DNA of 64,000 nt from Rhyacophila brunnea (taxonomy: Eukaryota; Arthropoda; Insecta; Trichoptera; Rhyacophilidae). This document shows positions 11,563 through 22,919 of this stretch, piece by piece. The position numbers and the translations under genes were made by a program. The stretch covers positions 1,178,001-1,242,000 of the forward strand of contig JAGYXB010000061.1 in the NCBI GenBank assembly GCA_022495005.1, in the 5' to 3' direction. Positions within the stretch are counted from its first letter, which is position 1; each line of letters begins with the position of its first letter. The notes beneath the pieces are model-generated. The model worked only from the letters and a program-made list of their open reading frames with translations. It made no database searches and had not been told where the DNA came from.

Positions 11563-12261
11563 GGTCTTGTTTATAGGGACTAAGTACTAATGATTATTAC
11601 TAACCTCGTGTAAACAAACATTAAAATATATTTATATTATTTTAGAATGAATTCAATATTTTGTATTATTTCGACAACTATACTTATATTGAGATGTAGG
11701 ATAATATTTACGTTAGAAACGGTTGGTTAAAAAAAAGGTACTATATGCACACAATGTCCATCATAACATCAATCATTAGATAACTGTCATATCGTCGAAT
11801 TATACAAGCTCCCTTTTAATAGCCGCGAAGTCATCATTATTTATTTTTATTTATTATTTAATAATAATTGCACGCGAATCTTCGATCAATTTATCACACA
11901 TCAAGCGAGAAGTGACAGCTAGGACTTGTTAATAGGCGCCCTCCAAAACGCGCCGCCTACAATGGACAATTTGTGCACCAATTATTATTTATTTGCGACT
12001 GAAGGTTGTTCCACTCTGTCTGCGGTAATGCTTCCTAAACTGTGTAATTAAATAAAATGCATAATGTGACGTTTACGTTGTAGAACTCCATTATAGTGGA
12101 ACAAAGGTTTTTGTAATTCTACGATATTTAATTTATTAATTACTTAATTAATTTTCAAAACCTAAAACTGAACGCCTGCAACTTTCAAGTCATGTCAAAA
12201 AGGGAGAAAGGCCGTTGTATATCATATGAAAAATATCGTTTCTGCGGATTTATTCTATACA

Positions 12262-12488
12262 CAAGGTTGCTATCGGCGGCTATCGAGTGTAGTTTATCAT
12301 ATATGTATTGAGAGATTGTTACAATAAGTTAGCCGTCAAAACTGTCTATCTTGCTCTAAAAGAGCGTAGCACTTTTCACAGTTCAGACGGTTACAACTGT
12401 AACAATTGTATTTTCAGACTGTAACAATTAACCGCCTAAATACATAAATATGATAAACTACCCTCGAAAGCCGCCGATAGCAGCCTTG
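12262..12488. mobile_element. MITE with about 50-bp inverted ends and near-perfect 8-bp TSD
   Basis: The left arm starts CAAGGTTGCTATCGGCGGC and the right arm, inverted, starts CAAGGCTGCTATCGGCGGC. The match runs about 50 bp through GTAGTTTATCATAT with a few differences. The flanks are TCTATACA (12254-12261) and TCTATATA (12489-12496), 7 of 8 identical, as expected for hAT-type insertion. At 227 bp it has no coding capacity. The interior carries GTTACAA / TTGTAAC-like repeats. Confidence 0.8.
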
Positions 12489-12927
12489 TCTATATAATAG
12501 ATGCGCTGGCATCGGTATTGAATGAAAAGTGTCAGTATATCGGTAAAAAATACTTCAGAAAATTCAATAAACCTTGGATATTGGTAGTTATCTTTATGTT
12601 TACAAAATAATACTGTAACTAGACTTATCGTATAAGTAAAAACATAAATATTATAAGATATTGTAAATACGTTATTAGATTAATAATTAGATGATATCTG
12701 TTTGATATATCTAAGTGGGTACTTTTTTATAAATAATTGAATATTTCAATTTAATATCTCATTGTAAAACAATAATATACGTATTGTTATAACTAGCGCT
12801 TTTGAACGTTCGCGCCAAAGGCTATTGCGATAGTAAAGTTTAGACGGCTCTTACTCTCAATATGTTGATGTGACGTCATCGTTATTCACAAAACACGTTG
12901 CCTTATGGACCTTCACACCCTGCTGGA

Positions 12928-13105
12928 ATAAAACATTTTATAATATTTGAGGCTTTCACTGTTGTTTTTTATCGTAGTAGATTTTTGGGTTTACACCATG
13001 TGTCCTTCTTCCTTCTTTCCTCAAGGAAAGGAGGAGAAAGAAGTCGAGGAAAGAAGGAAGGACACACGGTGGAAACCCAAAAATCTACTACGATAAAACA
13101 TTTTA
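12928..13105. repeat. Long hairpin (arms about 50 bp) bracketed by a 13-bp direct repeat
   Basis: Arms 12971-13022 and 13046-13094 are complementary except for a 3-bp deletion and two substitutions; each contains ATCGTAGTAGATTTTTGGG and a purine/pyrimidine-biased GGAAGAAGGAAG-type stretch. The loop is about 23 nt. The direct repeat ATAAAACATTTTA occurs at 12928-12940 and 13093-13105. The transcript would form a strong stem-loop. No open frame is convincing. Confidence 0.8.
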
Positions 13106-14183
13106 GTTTGAAAAAAACATTTGGAGGCACATGCGACTATTTTCACCCGACATGCAGCGCATGTATAGTCCCGAAATGTCGCACTTCGTCATTCATTTTG
13201 GCCTGCCAAGAGACGTCACTGTCCTCGCTTGCAATACGTACATAAGAAAGTTGGATGTTGCGCTCAGTGTTGATGTATGACTATTATCCCAGTCGAGACG
13301 ATTTTCAATATGCGGCTGGGCTAAAGAGGTGTAGTCTGTACTCTGTAGGGTAACGTTGAAATGCGGTCGCCAAAAGCTACATCGATGTAGGCGCGAAAAT
13401 TTCCTCTTCAGTAGGGTTTGGCAACTCGCTACTGGACTGCCCCATTAAATTCCCGCGACCTTTTTAACCAATAAGGAGGTTGAGGGCTACATTCCTGCCA
13501 AATTTTCGCCGTATTTCTCGGAGAACCACAGCGCCCATGCATTTTCGTAAAACTTTACTGAGTTTGAGAAGCACATGGTTTTGTATGTCGGTCAGTGTGT
13601 GATGTTTGACGCGATCATGATGACGCGTTCATTATTATGTCCGTTCTTGGAAGGTTGTAGGGCGTATGTTTGACCCTCCCTGAAATTTTCTAACGTGACT
13701 CCTTTGTAATTTTCAACTGAGTGCAACTGTTGTTAATTTTATTAATATTTTGACCTCACTATTGTGATTGATAATGATGATGGGTTTAATTAAGTTACTA
13801 AGAAGTTGTATTATTACACCCATTTTTTACTAACTTTAAATTAACGTCCGTTTGCCTGGATATGTATTTAAAATTGCAAACAGCTCCATTTGCATATATC
13901 CCGTATACCTAGAAACTTTTGATAACTTATAAATAACTATCACCATATTTACATAATGAATGAGTGTTTTGTTAGCCATTGTGATAGTAAGATATAAAGT
14001 AGATTTCTTTCCTATAATATAATAATTTGTTTTTTAAACGAATATTTAATTTTGGAAATTTTAATAGGTAAAAGCAACTACAATTTCCGAAAGGAATGAG
14101 GACGAAGAACTGGATTTAGATTCGAATAATTATTACCCAGTTAAAAATTTACTGAAGGCTTGTTATAATAATTATTAACTTTA
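13106..14183. other. No supported gene; moderately CpG-rich from 13120 to 13700
   Basis: Positions 13120-13700 have more CpG than the flanks (TGTCGCACTTCG, GACGCGATCATGATGACGCG) but no long frame or splice-bounded exon. 13700-14183 is AT-rich and featureless. Confidence 0.35.
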
Positions 14184-14191
14184 TAATGTAT

Positions 14192-15288
14192 CAATGGCGA
14201 AGGCTCCATACTAAGCGATTATTTAAAGCTTACCTTATATTTTCAAGTATTTTATTTAAATAAATAAATATCTATATTGTCTAGGACTAGGTTATAATAA
14301 AAATATTGATTGTCATCTGTCGTCGGTATTTAGAAGTAGAGCGTTTAATTTAGTCAAGTTTCGAATCAAAAATAAATGACGGAACGTCACAACGTGAGTC
14401 ATAGTCCAAGCCGAATTTTCTACCGCAATTCAGTTGCCAACTTCATACATGTCTGCGTTTTTGTTCCAGACTTGGAAGCGTTACAGGACAAGCTTACGCG
14501 CTATGTTGATTTGTTTATTGTCGATGATTATCTTTTTAAGCAAATAATAAATAATAAGGATGATTAAAAAAAATAACTATTTTGTTCGATCACATATAAT
14601 TTATAAATTGTTATTAAAAATAAATATTGTATTAATTCGCGATTATTATTTAGGTTACTTCAGTCATAGACAAACATAACATGCTATTCACAGTTCATGT
14701 CATATTGACATTTCAAAGCGGTGATAAAGTTTTATTTTATAATACAAAATTCAGTGTATTACTGTGTTTTGAATGTAGATAAATTATCTCATATTGTACC
14801 GAAATCATTCGCCAGTGCTTTAAATATATAAGTATTTATTAAATTGTCTAGTGTCCCGATCGAAGATGTGCGAACGATTGCATTTAAAAAAAAAATCTTT
14901 CACGAGTTTGACGTTCTTCAAAAATTAAAAATTCTCAAAGCTTGACCTTCCAAGGGTTTATATTAGACATTTTCACAACAATTTATATGATAAATATTTG
15001 TTTTTAACTGGCAGTTATACATTAAACAAACTTTTTTTGTTGGCGATGCGTATTGTTTGCTAAAGAAAAGTCTGCGTGGAATTCTACTGCCATAAGTGAT
15101 TTAAATAATTTGACAAATTCAGCGGTGAAACCTATGACCAGTGTGTCGTTGTCATTAGTGTGCACCTATTCATCAGTAGTAATATCGTAAGTATTATCTT
15201 CTTATTTCCCGTAAGTTACCTGACAAGTGTGCTCTTTTTCTCTGATCTCCACAGCTTACCTCTTTCCAAAAGTCACCCTTCGCCATTG
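14192..15288. mobile_element. hAT-type non-autonomous element with perfect 8-bp TSD
   Basis: The left end is CAATGGCGAAGGCTCCATAC and the right end, inverted, is CAATGGCGAAGGGTGACTTTTG. TAATGTAT lies directly outside both ends (14184-14191 and 15289-15296), a perfect 8-bp target duplication. Both ends match those of the element at 54832-55617, which is inserted in the opposite orientation. A 63-codon frame at 14376-14567 lies inside but has no transposase features, so I treat the 1.1 kb element as non-autonomous. Confidence 0.85.
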
Positions 15289-15296
15289 TAATGTAT

Positions 15297-16660
15297 GTAC
15301 GTATACTTTTAAGAATATCCACAGGCATAAATAAATAATGATAAGGATTTAACTGTTGGACTTATTTTAAAATAGCACGCTTTCAAAATGATTACCGATT
15401 AGGCGTTGTTATCTTATCTTCTCAATTTTGACATGCTGTATTGTTTGTGATAACTTCACAAATCTGAGTGGAGATAATATGATCATTTAGAGATTTTACA
15501 CCCTTCGCCTCGTACTCAGGGTGATAAAGCCTTGGGGATATCCTTTAGTTATAATTTAGAATGAAGATAATTGATTCGACTGGCACAACCTCATATCATT
15601 TGAAAGTGATCATTTATTTGTATCATAATTTGAAAAATTATCGAAAGCTCGATGATCTATGTCAAGTATGTATGTAAGTATGAAAACAATACGTAACTAA
15701 AATATTTGTAATGTTAATATTTCCATCAACCGCAATGTCTACAAATTGTGGTATGCCATCGATGTGCGCTCCCTGTTATGACGTATGGCTCGGAGATAAG
15801 GTTCCAATACACAAATTAAGAGTAGCACATCTCTAGCTATGTAACAACAATAATTAGTGCTGAAAATTACTCTGAGTGATAATGTCAGGAATAGGTATAG
15901 ATATTCGTAGGCGAACAGAATTGTAAGTCTTGTTAAGTGTGCCTACCTGCCATAATGGATGACCAGTAGTTAAGAAATGTCCTCGAATGGAGCATCGAAG
16001 TATTGGAAGATTACATACTAAATAAACTAAATGAATGGATGATAGAAGAGCGGCCGGAATGAGTTTGATGCGGAATATATAGGATCGGACGCCAGTAGTG
16101 GACGTCTGCAGAATAGGTACCATCGGAATATGCATCATTTCCAGGAAGCTTTTTATGTTATATCAACAATGTCATTGTATACATTTCACAGTATTTCACT
16201 CACAAAAGCTCCGTTATATTGAAAATGTTGTCATTTTGTTTATTAAAAATAAAATACATAGATGGCGTCTGTCTAGCCGCCTCTGCCCGGTCAAACTTTT
16301 TTTTAATGACGCGTGCCCCCCGCAAACTTTTTTTCAAAAACAACTTGATGATAATATTAATATTATCGCACCGATTCTCAAACCTCGTGTGCCCAAGGGG
16401 ATACTGAATTGGTATCCTTAAAGCTGTAGTGACGATGTATGCTTTGTTAAGTTCACTATTTACACAAAGTCATACATAACAAAGATGTTGAAGATAAACC
16501 TTCTTCCGTGCATAACATCGTATAAACTATAAAGTAATGCTGAAAATGGGTGACTAAGGCTAATATTTATGAAGCTGTTATTTCACATGTCAGTTCATCT
16601 GTTGCTCACGATTTCGCACATGCAGTGAGATAAAATGCAATAATTGTCGTTATTTAGATG
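15297..16660. other. No supported gene
   Basis: Some stretches, such as 16240-16420, have a mixed composition with GCCCCCCGCAAACTTTTTTTC that hints at an old transposon end. No partner terminus is visible. Frames on both strands (for example 15854-16138 minus and 16098-16421 plus) overlap each other and lack protein-like character. Confidence 0.35.
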
Positions 16661-16757
16661 AAAAATTACGTAAAAATAGATATGTCAGAAATAGTAGTAA
16701 GTACGCATTTTTTTCTTTTGCAATACTTTAATAAAGAAACCCCCCACCTAGAAAAGA

Positions 16758-16845
16758 ATCTTTTTAAAAAATACAACACCCAGCGGGACTCGAACCCGCA
16801 TCCACTGGATTCGTACCAATGCGCTTTACTAATTGAGTATGTATA
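16758..16845 (-). repeat. tRNA-derived SINE, minus strand, diverged copy
   Basis: On the minus strand a perfect T-arm GCGGG-TTCGAGT-CCCGC lies at 16783-16799, preceded by CTCAATTAGTAAAGCGCATTGG in the position of the D-loop/A-box. The DNA after the tRNA-like part (read on the plus strand as GAAAAGAATCTTTTTAAAAA) matches the AGAAAAAATCTTTTTGAAAA segment behind the SINE copies at 28546, 33650 and 34076, so they belong to one family. Confidence 0.65.
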
Positions 16846-17119
16846 ATAAATTAGGTACCTACTAACAAATATAATAAACACAATGATAATATAAATAATA
16901 TCAAACACTGCAGGATATTTTTTATGTCGATAGCTATTTTGGTTGTAACGCCATCATCAAAACTAGTTTTGTAATCTTCAAAATGGTATTCATAATTAAA
17001 AATATCCTGTAGAGTTTAATAGAATTTATATCATCATTTTGTAAAATGGATTTCTACCATGGAAACTGAATCAATTAATAAATATAATACACTTGTACAT
17101 AGTTACTAATTCTTGTGCC

Positions 17120-17360
17120 CTGAAACTTGTACGTATGCAGTTCACCGTATCATACTTCACCGTGAAATGTTGTATCGGAAATATATGGACGTATACTAAA
17201 GACCGCCCAACCTCTTTGGGTCGTATAGTACTGACATAAAATTCATGTCTAAATAAAACACGGTTCTTGTCGGTTTACAGGAAGCCAGCAGCAAACAAAT
17301 TTTGAAAATAGCCGATATACTGGATTGTTTGTTAGGTTAGGTTAGGTTTTCATTCTTGAA
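17120..17360 (+). repeat. Dispersed repeat with interstitial TTAGG units, copy 2
   Basis: Starts near CCTGAAACTTGTACGTATGC and runs through CACTTCACCGTGAAATG, AAAGACCGCCCAACCTCTT, CAGGAAGCCAGCAGCAAAC and GATATACTGGATTGTTTG to three TTAGG units at about 17332-17346, then TTTTCATTCTTGAA. The copy at 59095-59285 is colinear but lacks about 60 bp in the middle. There is no coding frame. The class is unknown. Confidence 0.75.
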
Positions 17361-20300
17361 TTCATGAATTTTGCCAAAATCAACTATGAAAATTGAATTA
17401 ATATTCATATTGAATCTAATAAAATTGGAGACCGTTTAGTATACTTTTCGATAAGAAAGCTCATGGCGAACTTTGCTATGGTGAAATGTTTTACGTACAA
17501 TTTACAAATAACCACTAATTCTACCATACTGCATCGCTATGAAGTGTAATGGTATCTAACTCAAAAACACCATAAGGGAGGGAAAATTTTTCGCAAAGGA
17601 AGGCGGGGGTCGCGGGTTTTAATTCCGCGGCTGGCAAATTCATGTCTTCTTTTTTAATGTCTGTTTTGAGTCCTCAGTTAGTTGAGCAAATATATAACAA
17701 CCATTTCACATTAATTAAAACTGCTTAGAAATCTCTTCAGAAGCGGACATGATCCACGTCAATTAGTAATTACTTTAATGCAATCTCGGTGCTAATTACC
17801 TACACTTTATTTTTTGGACCCAGTGACAATTACTACCTTGATATGATTGTCATACCGTATATGTGATTAAGTTAGAATAATTAAGAACATTATGATATAT
17901 TTTCAGGTTATAAATCGAAAGCTATTGTTAATTTTTATCTATTTCTGCCGACGCTTACAAATATTTTCCTGAATAAGAAATAAGGTTTATCCGCGAAGAA
18001 GTTCCACTTATGTGGATTATTTTTAAATTGATAATTATTATTAAGATATATATGTATTTGGAATCACCGTTACAGATGATTTTTTAAAAATGTGCAAAAT
18101 GACGTTATCGTTACATCCAGTCACTAAATCAAACACCAAGCAGCTCGACCAGATGTTAAACACTTGTTTTGACAATTTATTATCATACATATATTTGGCA
18201 CTCATATTTTTTCTGTTAAATTATAATATTATACACGTTCAGTTAAATTTTATCCAGTCCGTACTACATACTGTTCGGTGTTTAACTTGTATTAACATGA
18301 ATGGAAAATAACGCTATGTGTTTCAATTCACCATACGCGTAAGTAACTGTGCGTTTAAAAACATATCCTTTATCACATGTTTATGTTATCTCAAACAGCC
18401 GCGTTCTAGTATCTGGAATTTTTTTTTGTTGTAAAATGTGTTTTGCAAATTGTCCATTCATAATACACTATTTTTTTAATGATTTTTATATAATGCGAAC
18501 GATATTTGTGTGGAAGCTAGACGTATTGATTAAACAGTTGACTGATCGAAAACCTCACAGAGGAATGCATCATTGATTTTCACAGCGGTTACTGATTGAA
18601 AAGTTCCATAAATTTCCGTACGGCATTCAAATTTTGACAAATTAAATTTTAACTTACCTTATATTGATTTCACTCGAGCTCTATGTGTTAATATTGAAAA
18701 AAACCTATTTATCTTTCATCTACTTTTAATTTTTATCTATCTAAATATTCTAGACAATTTTTATCCAACTTCGAAATTATTAAAAACACCAGTCTCACTC
18801 TATTATTAATAATTCATCAGTTATTCAGCGAGCAGAGAAACAACCCTTATCTATGTATATCTATGGCGTATATTTACGATGTTATAAGAATTGGTTTACA
18901 TTTTATTGTTAACGTGAGTTGGTATATTTTAATTGTTTCACTATGCTTAGAATCTTATTTCCTGATTTTTTTATGTTCCTTTATAGTTTATACCGTTAAG
19001 TTTATTTATTTATTTTTAATATAAAAACAATTCGCACGATTTGTTCGCTGTCTTGGCGAAAACCGGTATCTTCCACAAACGATTAAAATGAACTTGATAC
19101 TTTTAAAAGACTCGTATTTATGGCTATTATACTACTAGAAAATAACACCTGTCAACATTCTCGACGATGCGCTCAATAATACTATTTTTATATTATCATA
19201 AGCAAACCAATATATGAAAGGTAACAATATGCATAGCTAAACAACGCGTCAATTTGACTACCAATATAGATTGGTAGGTATTTATTTCGATACAGCTGGT
19301 ATATTTTACGTGAGTAAACGTGCCAGCGAAATGCATGTAGGTACGTGACTAAGCGATTAAGTGCAATGCACGTGAGGGGGATGCAACGTATGTGTTCTGA
19401 ATATGCGATCGCGCAACAAAGACACAAACTGTTTCGCATGCAAATTTACGTGCGTTGGAAAGAAACACCTTATGTATTACAGATATATAGATAAATTAAG
19501 ACAAATATATAATGTAACTTAACGTATCTTTTCCCAATACGTACCAAAACGGCAAACAGTCTCAGCTTTTTTCGTATTTGAAATAAAGTGACTGATAAGT
19601 ATCAGCAGGACTATTCTAAATAGTTAACACGGTATTTATTGCTTCAAAATAACACCGATATCACTAGGGGCAATTCCATAAACATGGCTTTTATCGACAA
19701 TAATAAAATTGTTTGCACAGTTCACACGTCTTTCTTGATTCCAAATGCATCCCATTTGAATCTTCAATTGGATTTTTTTTATTCATTACATTTGATAGCT
19801 CGCGGTTAACGCGGTCATTTGCGGTCGTGTTGGAAAATATCACGCCTGACAGTTAACTTCCCGGGATAATTATTAACTGCCTGAATACGACATATTATCA
19901 TATGCTCACTTTTTTTTTATCGATTTTGGAGTTAAGCGATACGTTGGAATAGCCCTGCAGGTAGTTTTTGATGCTTGGAGGAAAGAAACCCTTATAATCT
20001 GGAAATCACTCCTGTATTACATATTCTAATTTCGCTGTGACAGTACATAAGATAACTTATTCCTATTGTACCTCGAACCACCAATAAGAATTATTAATAA
20101 TTTAAGAAAAAAATATATATTCTAAGAGTTCAAACCAATATCGTTTTGATTAACTTTAACATCGTGTTAATGAGTGCCTGACGTGACCGTTGCATTATTT
20201 TTTTTTTATCTTGATTGTATATTGAAAATCGGATTGGCAATCGATTAGCTGTGAGTGTGAAGGGTTTTCTAAAACCGTGACGATCGCAATCGAGAAACAT

Positions 20301-21106
20301 CCATAAAATGCAATATTTTTTAAATATATAAATACACACGTATCAGGGAATATGACTGCTTGCTACGTATTGTCTTATTCTTGTTGTACCAAATCTTAAT
20401 GCTAGATTTCTTAAGGTTAAGCTAATTCAATAACAACAAATGTTTTCTAGGCCCGCCCGGCAAGATTTTGTATTTATTTTGAAATCTATGTAAATTTCAT
20501 GTTAAAACAAAAACACTTGGTAACACTGGGTAAGACACATTTAATAATCGATATCGTTCGCCCCGTAAATAATGACGGGATCAATTTACTGCTACATTAC
20601 ATTAATTTTAACACGTTATCCAAGGTAAAGAAAGATCTTGTTAGGGCGAGAGTCGGTAAAACTGAGGAGTACCCGTTACTCGGGTACCATGTCCGAGATT
20701 CTACGACTATTTTTTATCCTTTTCAAAACATAAGCAGTACTAAAATTAAAACGTGCCTATCGCCCACATGAAAGTTATATATATTTTTTACCAACAATAA
20801 ATACCCCGCGAAAAATATTGAATTTTAAAAAAATGGGCTGTGTCTCAAATTCTCAATTCACATTTCGTGCTGAAGGATTATTAATATATTTTTCATAGCT
20901 TGTCTCATTAATTTCCTATTTTAATGCAACATATTCGACAATAATTTAATGTTGGTTATCGAAGAGTTTTGTATTTTCACAAATATTATTACTACGCGTG
21001 CAATTGACATCAAATGGATGATTGATATTATCAAAAATAATAATGCCAACATTATTTGTGACATAAAATTAATATTTCTGTTGTATAATCAATACCTTTG
21101 TTCCAG
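17361..21106. other. AT-rich DNA upstream of the AT-hook gene exon; mostly nothing recognised
   Basis: A T-arm-like CGCGGGTTTTAATTCCGCG occurs at about 17607-17625, perhaps a decayed tRNA-like SINE. The rest consists of short overlapping frames with no protein character. If the exon at 21107 has upstream partners nearby, this is intron, but I could not identify another exon. Confidence 0.35.
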
Positions 21107-21290
21107 GGTCCTGACGGTAAGCGGAACCGAGGAGGAAGCGGTGGCGAAAGCGGACCTTCTAGTCCTGCCGAAGCGTCTCCAGCTCTTGCACTCGGATCCC
21201 ATCCTCACACTCCGTCACACCTTCACGATGACGAGAGTAACGAAGCCCTCGTTGTTGATATCGACAGTCCCACTGGATCTGTCACAGCAG
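21107..21290 (+). CDS. Internal exon of an unidentified AT-hook protein gene (exon 1 of 3 seen)
   Basis: A TTTGTTCCAG acceptor precedes 21107 and a GTGAGTGTG donor follows 21290. The frame starts at a codon boundary, GPDGKRNRGGSGGESG, goes on with a Ser/Pro/Ala and His-rich part, and ends with an acidic segment DDESNEALVVDIDSPTGSV. It leaves one base over (phase 1). Such basic, low-complexity and acidic tracts are usual in disordered regions of nuclear regulators; the LVVDIDSP part distantly recalls Groucho-type acidic linkers, but I do not claim homology. The next exon at 37840 continues in the correct phase. Upstream exons must exist but are not recognised here. The 16.5 kb intron that follows contains SINE, hAT and mariner insertions plus CpG-rich blocks. 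Confidence 0.75.
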
Positions 21291-21545
21291 GTGAGTGTGA
21301 GTAAAATTAGCATAGTATTTTCTTGTCTAGGGATCATATTTTCAATGGATTCAACATTCACTTGGTTATAAATTCGTGATAATAACGTGTCGTGGATCTT
21401 ATCCGAATTATTATTTTAATTACTCATTTTATTTTATTCCTTTGTTTATCCACGGTACACGTCTCAAAGTATACATTTTTCGTGTTACACTGAAGAATAT
21501 TTACATTTTATAGATAAATGAATATTTTTTTTTACTATTATCTAC

Positions 21546-21708
21546 TATAGCTTGGATTAGGCAGGGTTTAATTGAATTTTAATAAATAACAAACCTTATC
21601 TACATATTGTAGTCTTGGTTAAATGGAAACAAATACATTTGATTGACAAAGTTTAGCACGCATTATTTATGTCGGATCTTAACAGCCTAAATGCACCCTT
21701 CGCCACTG
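21546..21708. mobile_element. CAGTGGCGAAG-family hAT element, right arm only (copy B)
   Basis: Begins inside the family at GGATTAGGCAGGGTTTAATTG and runs to the terminus CCCTTCGCCACTG. The left arm is missing, so this is a truncated copy lying 255 bp downstream of the exon donor, in the large intron. Confidence 0.7.
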
Positions 21709-21979
21709 GTTAATGCCATTCTTATTAAAAACATAAAGTACATTTTATTCTAAGCTACATATTGTTCCGTTTGTAAATAAATACATGATCTTTTTAAAAC
21801 AATGCTCATTGGAGGAAAATGCTGATTTATGCACCCAACATTCTACAACAAGCAGAGTATAATAATTTATTTGGTGATGGCGTAAACATGTTCTTGCAAT
21901 TTTTTACATGCCGGTTTAACCGGTAATCATGGCATCAAATCGTTCCACCATACAATGATATCAATGAATGAGTATAGAA

Positions 21980-22235
21980 AAAAATCTCAACACGAATCCG
22001 CGCCGCGAGTCCATCAATTTCTCTCCTGGCGGGGATCTCGTGTCCGTTCCGACATTGTTCCCACGCTTTTGGGCCGCGCCGTTGTGTGATTGCGCAGTGG
22101 GTCGGTTGTCATTTCGCGCCTTCTCCTTCGTGCTGGCGCGGGTTCGACTCCCGCCGCGAGACGCCCAGGCACGATCAACACGTGGCAGAGAGATTGATGT
22201 GCGCACTCGCTCAGTGGAGGCAAACTGTTTACTTA
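21980..22235 (+). repeat. CpG-rich block with a tRNA-like A/B box pair, possible SINE
   Basis: A perfect T-arm GCGGG-TTCGACT-CCCGC lies at 22138-22154, and an A-box-like TGCGCAGTGGGTCGG starts at 22091, at the spacing seen in tRNA-derived SINEs. The surroundings are much more CpG-rich than the rest of the intron. Overlapping frames on both strands (to 22447 plus, 21961 minus) look like by-products of the composition. No acceptor stem is obvious, so it is unlikely to be a working tRNA gene. Confidence 0.4.
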
Positions 22236-22299
22236 TAAATTGCCCTTCTGTTTTATTTCAATACCACCACCGACCTCAAACCTCGACCTCACCGACATG

Positions 22300-22480
22300 T
22301 AAATCAAACCTTCTTCGTGGCACTGCAAACTTATATGGGGTTTGGCCTCCAAAGCAGTTTTCTTCCAACCTGGACGTTTTTGAAATTCAACACGACTCTA
22401 TCTCTCAAATTGGTACGAGGTCTGCCAGGTCTTCGTTTGCCTTCTAGGTTTCCGATTAGCACCAAACCTTAGAGATACGA
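22300..22480 (-). pseudogene. LINE C-terminal fragment, minus strand
   Basis: The minus-strand frame includes LIGNLEGKRRPGRPRTNLRD, followed by a Val/Asn-rich segment and LLWRPNPI. The GKRRPGRPRT motif before a Leu/Trp-rich end is common at the 3' end of non-LTR reverse transcriptase ORFs. No catalytic domain remains. It differs in sequence from the fragments at 1140 and 51640, so it comes from another element. Confidence 0.5.
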
Positions 22481-22794
22481 CACACGACGCGGATAGTAGG
22501 TAGGTTTTTGCATTAATAATGCAATGCACATATGGCACAACCAAACCGACCTAGCATTCACGTCGAAGAAGTCTCTTCAATTTTCTTCGATAATCGTCTA
22601 CTCTGGTTGAATATCACCGTGACCATTTTGTCTCTCCCTGGCTCTACTGACATTTTTTCTAGTAGTGAAGATTTTTTACACGGAGGTTAAATATTACAGT
22701 AAGTGAAGCCAACGAAGGAAATTTCAATTTTTCAATGCAATTATAAAAATTGAATCAATGTTATCAAATCGCAGCGATTTTAATAAAATTGTGC

Positions 22795-22915
22795 ATGCGA
22801 TCATTGCACTCGATTCTACATTTTGTACATTTTACTTTGCTGAAAAAATGTTATGAGAATGATGCATGCGATCACTGCATAAACAAACACCACTACGATC
22901 TTACTTATGCGATCA
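22795..22915. repeat. Three spaced copies of ATGCGATCA within small dyads
   Basis: The 9-mer ATGCGATCA occurs at 22795, 22866 and 22907. Each copy sits in an imperfect inverted repeat, such as TGCATGCGATCATTGCA and CTTATGCGATCATCTCATAAG. This could be a cluster of protein-binding sites or a repeat relic. Confidence 0.5.
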
Positions 22916-22919
22916 TCTC

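Noticed and set aside
12898..13245. 115-codon plus frame over the hairpin
   Set aside because: It is a translation of a palindrome and its flanks, with no domain.
20949..21371. 140-codon plus frame over exon 1
   Set aside because: Half lies in AT-rich intron before the acceptor. The alternative frame within the splice borders has the right phase and a protein-like composition.
21968..22447. 159-codon plus frame in the CpG-rich block after exon 1
   Set aside because: Frames are open on both strands, which is typical of CpG-rich sequence. It has a tRNA-like A/B box pair and runs into a LINE fragment. No splice borders.
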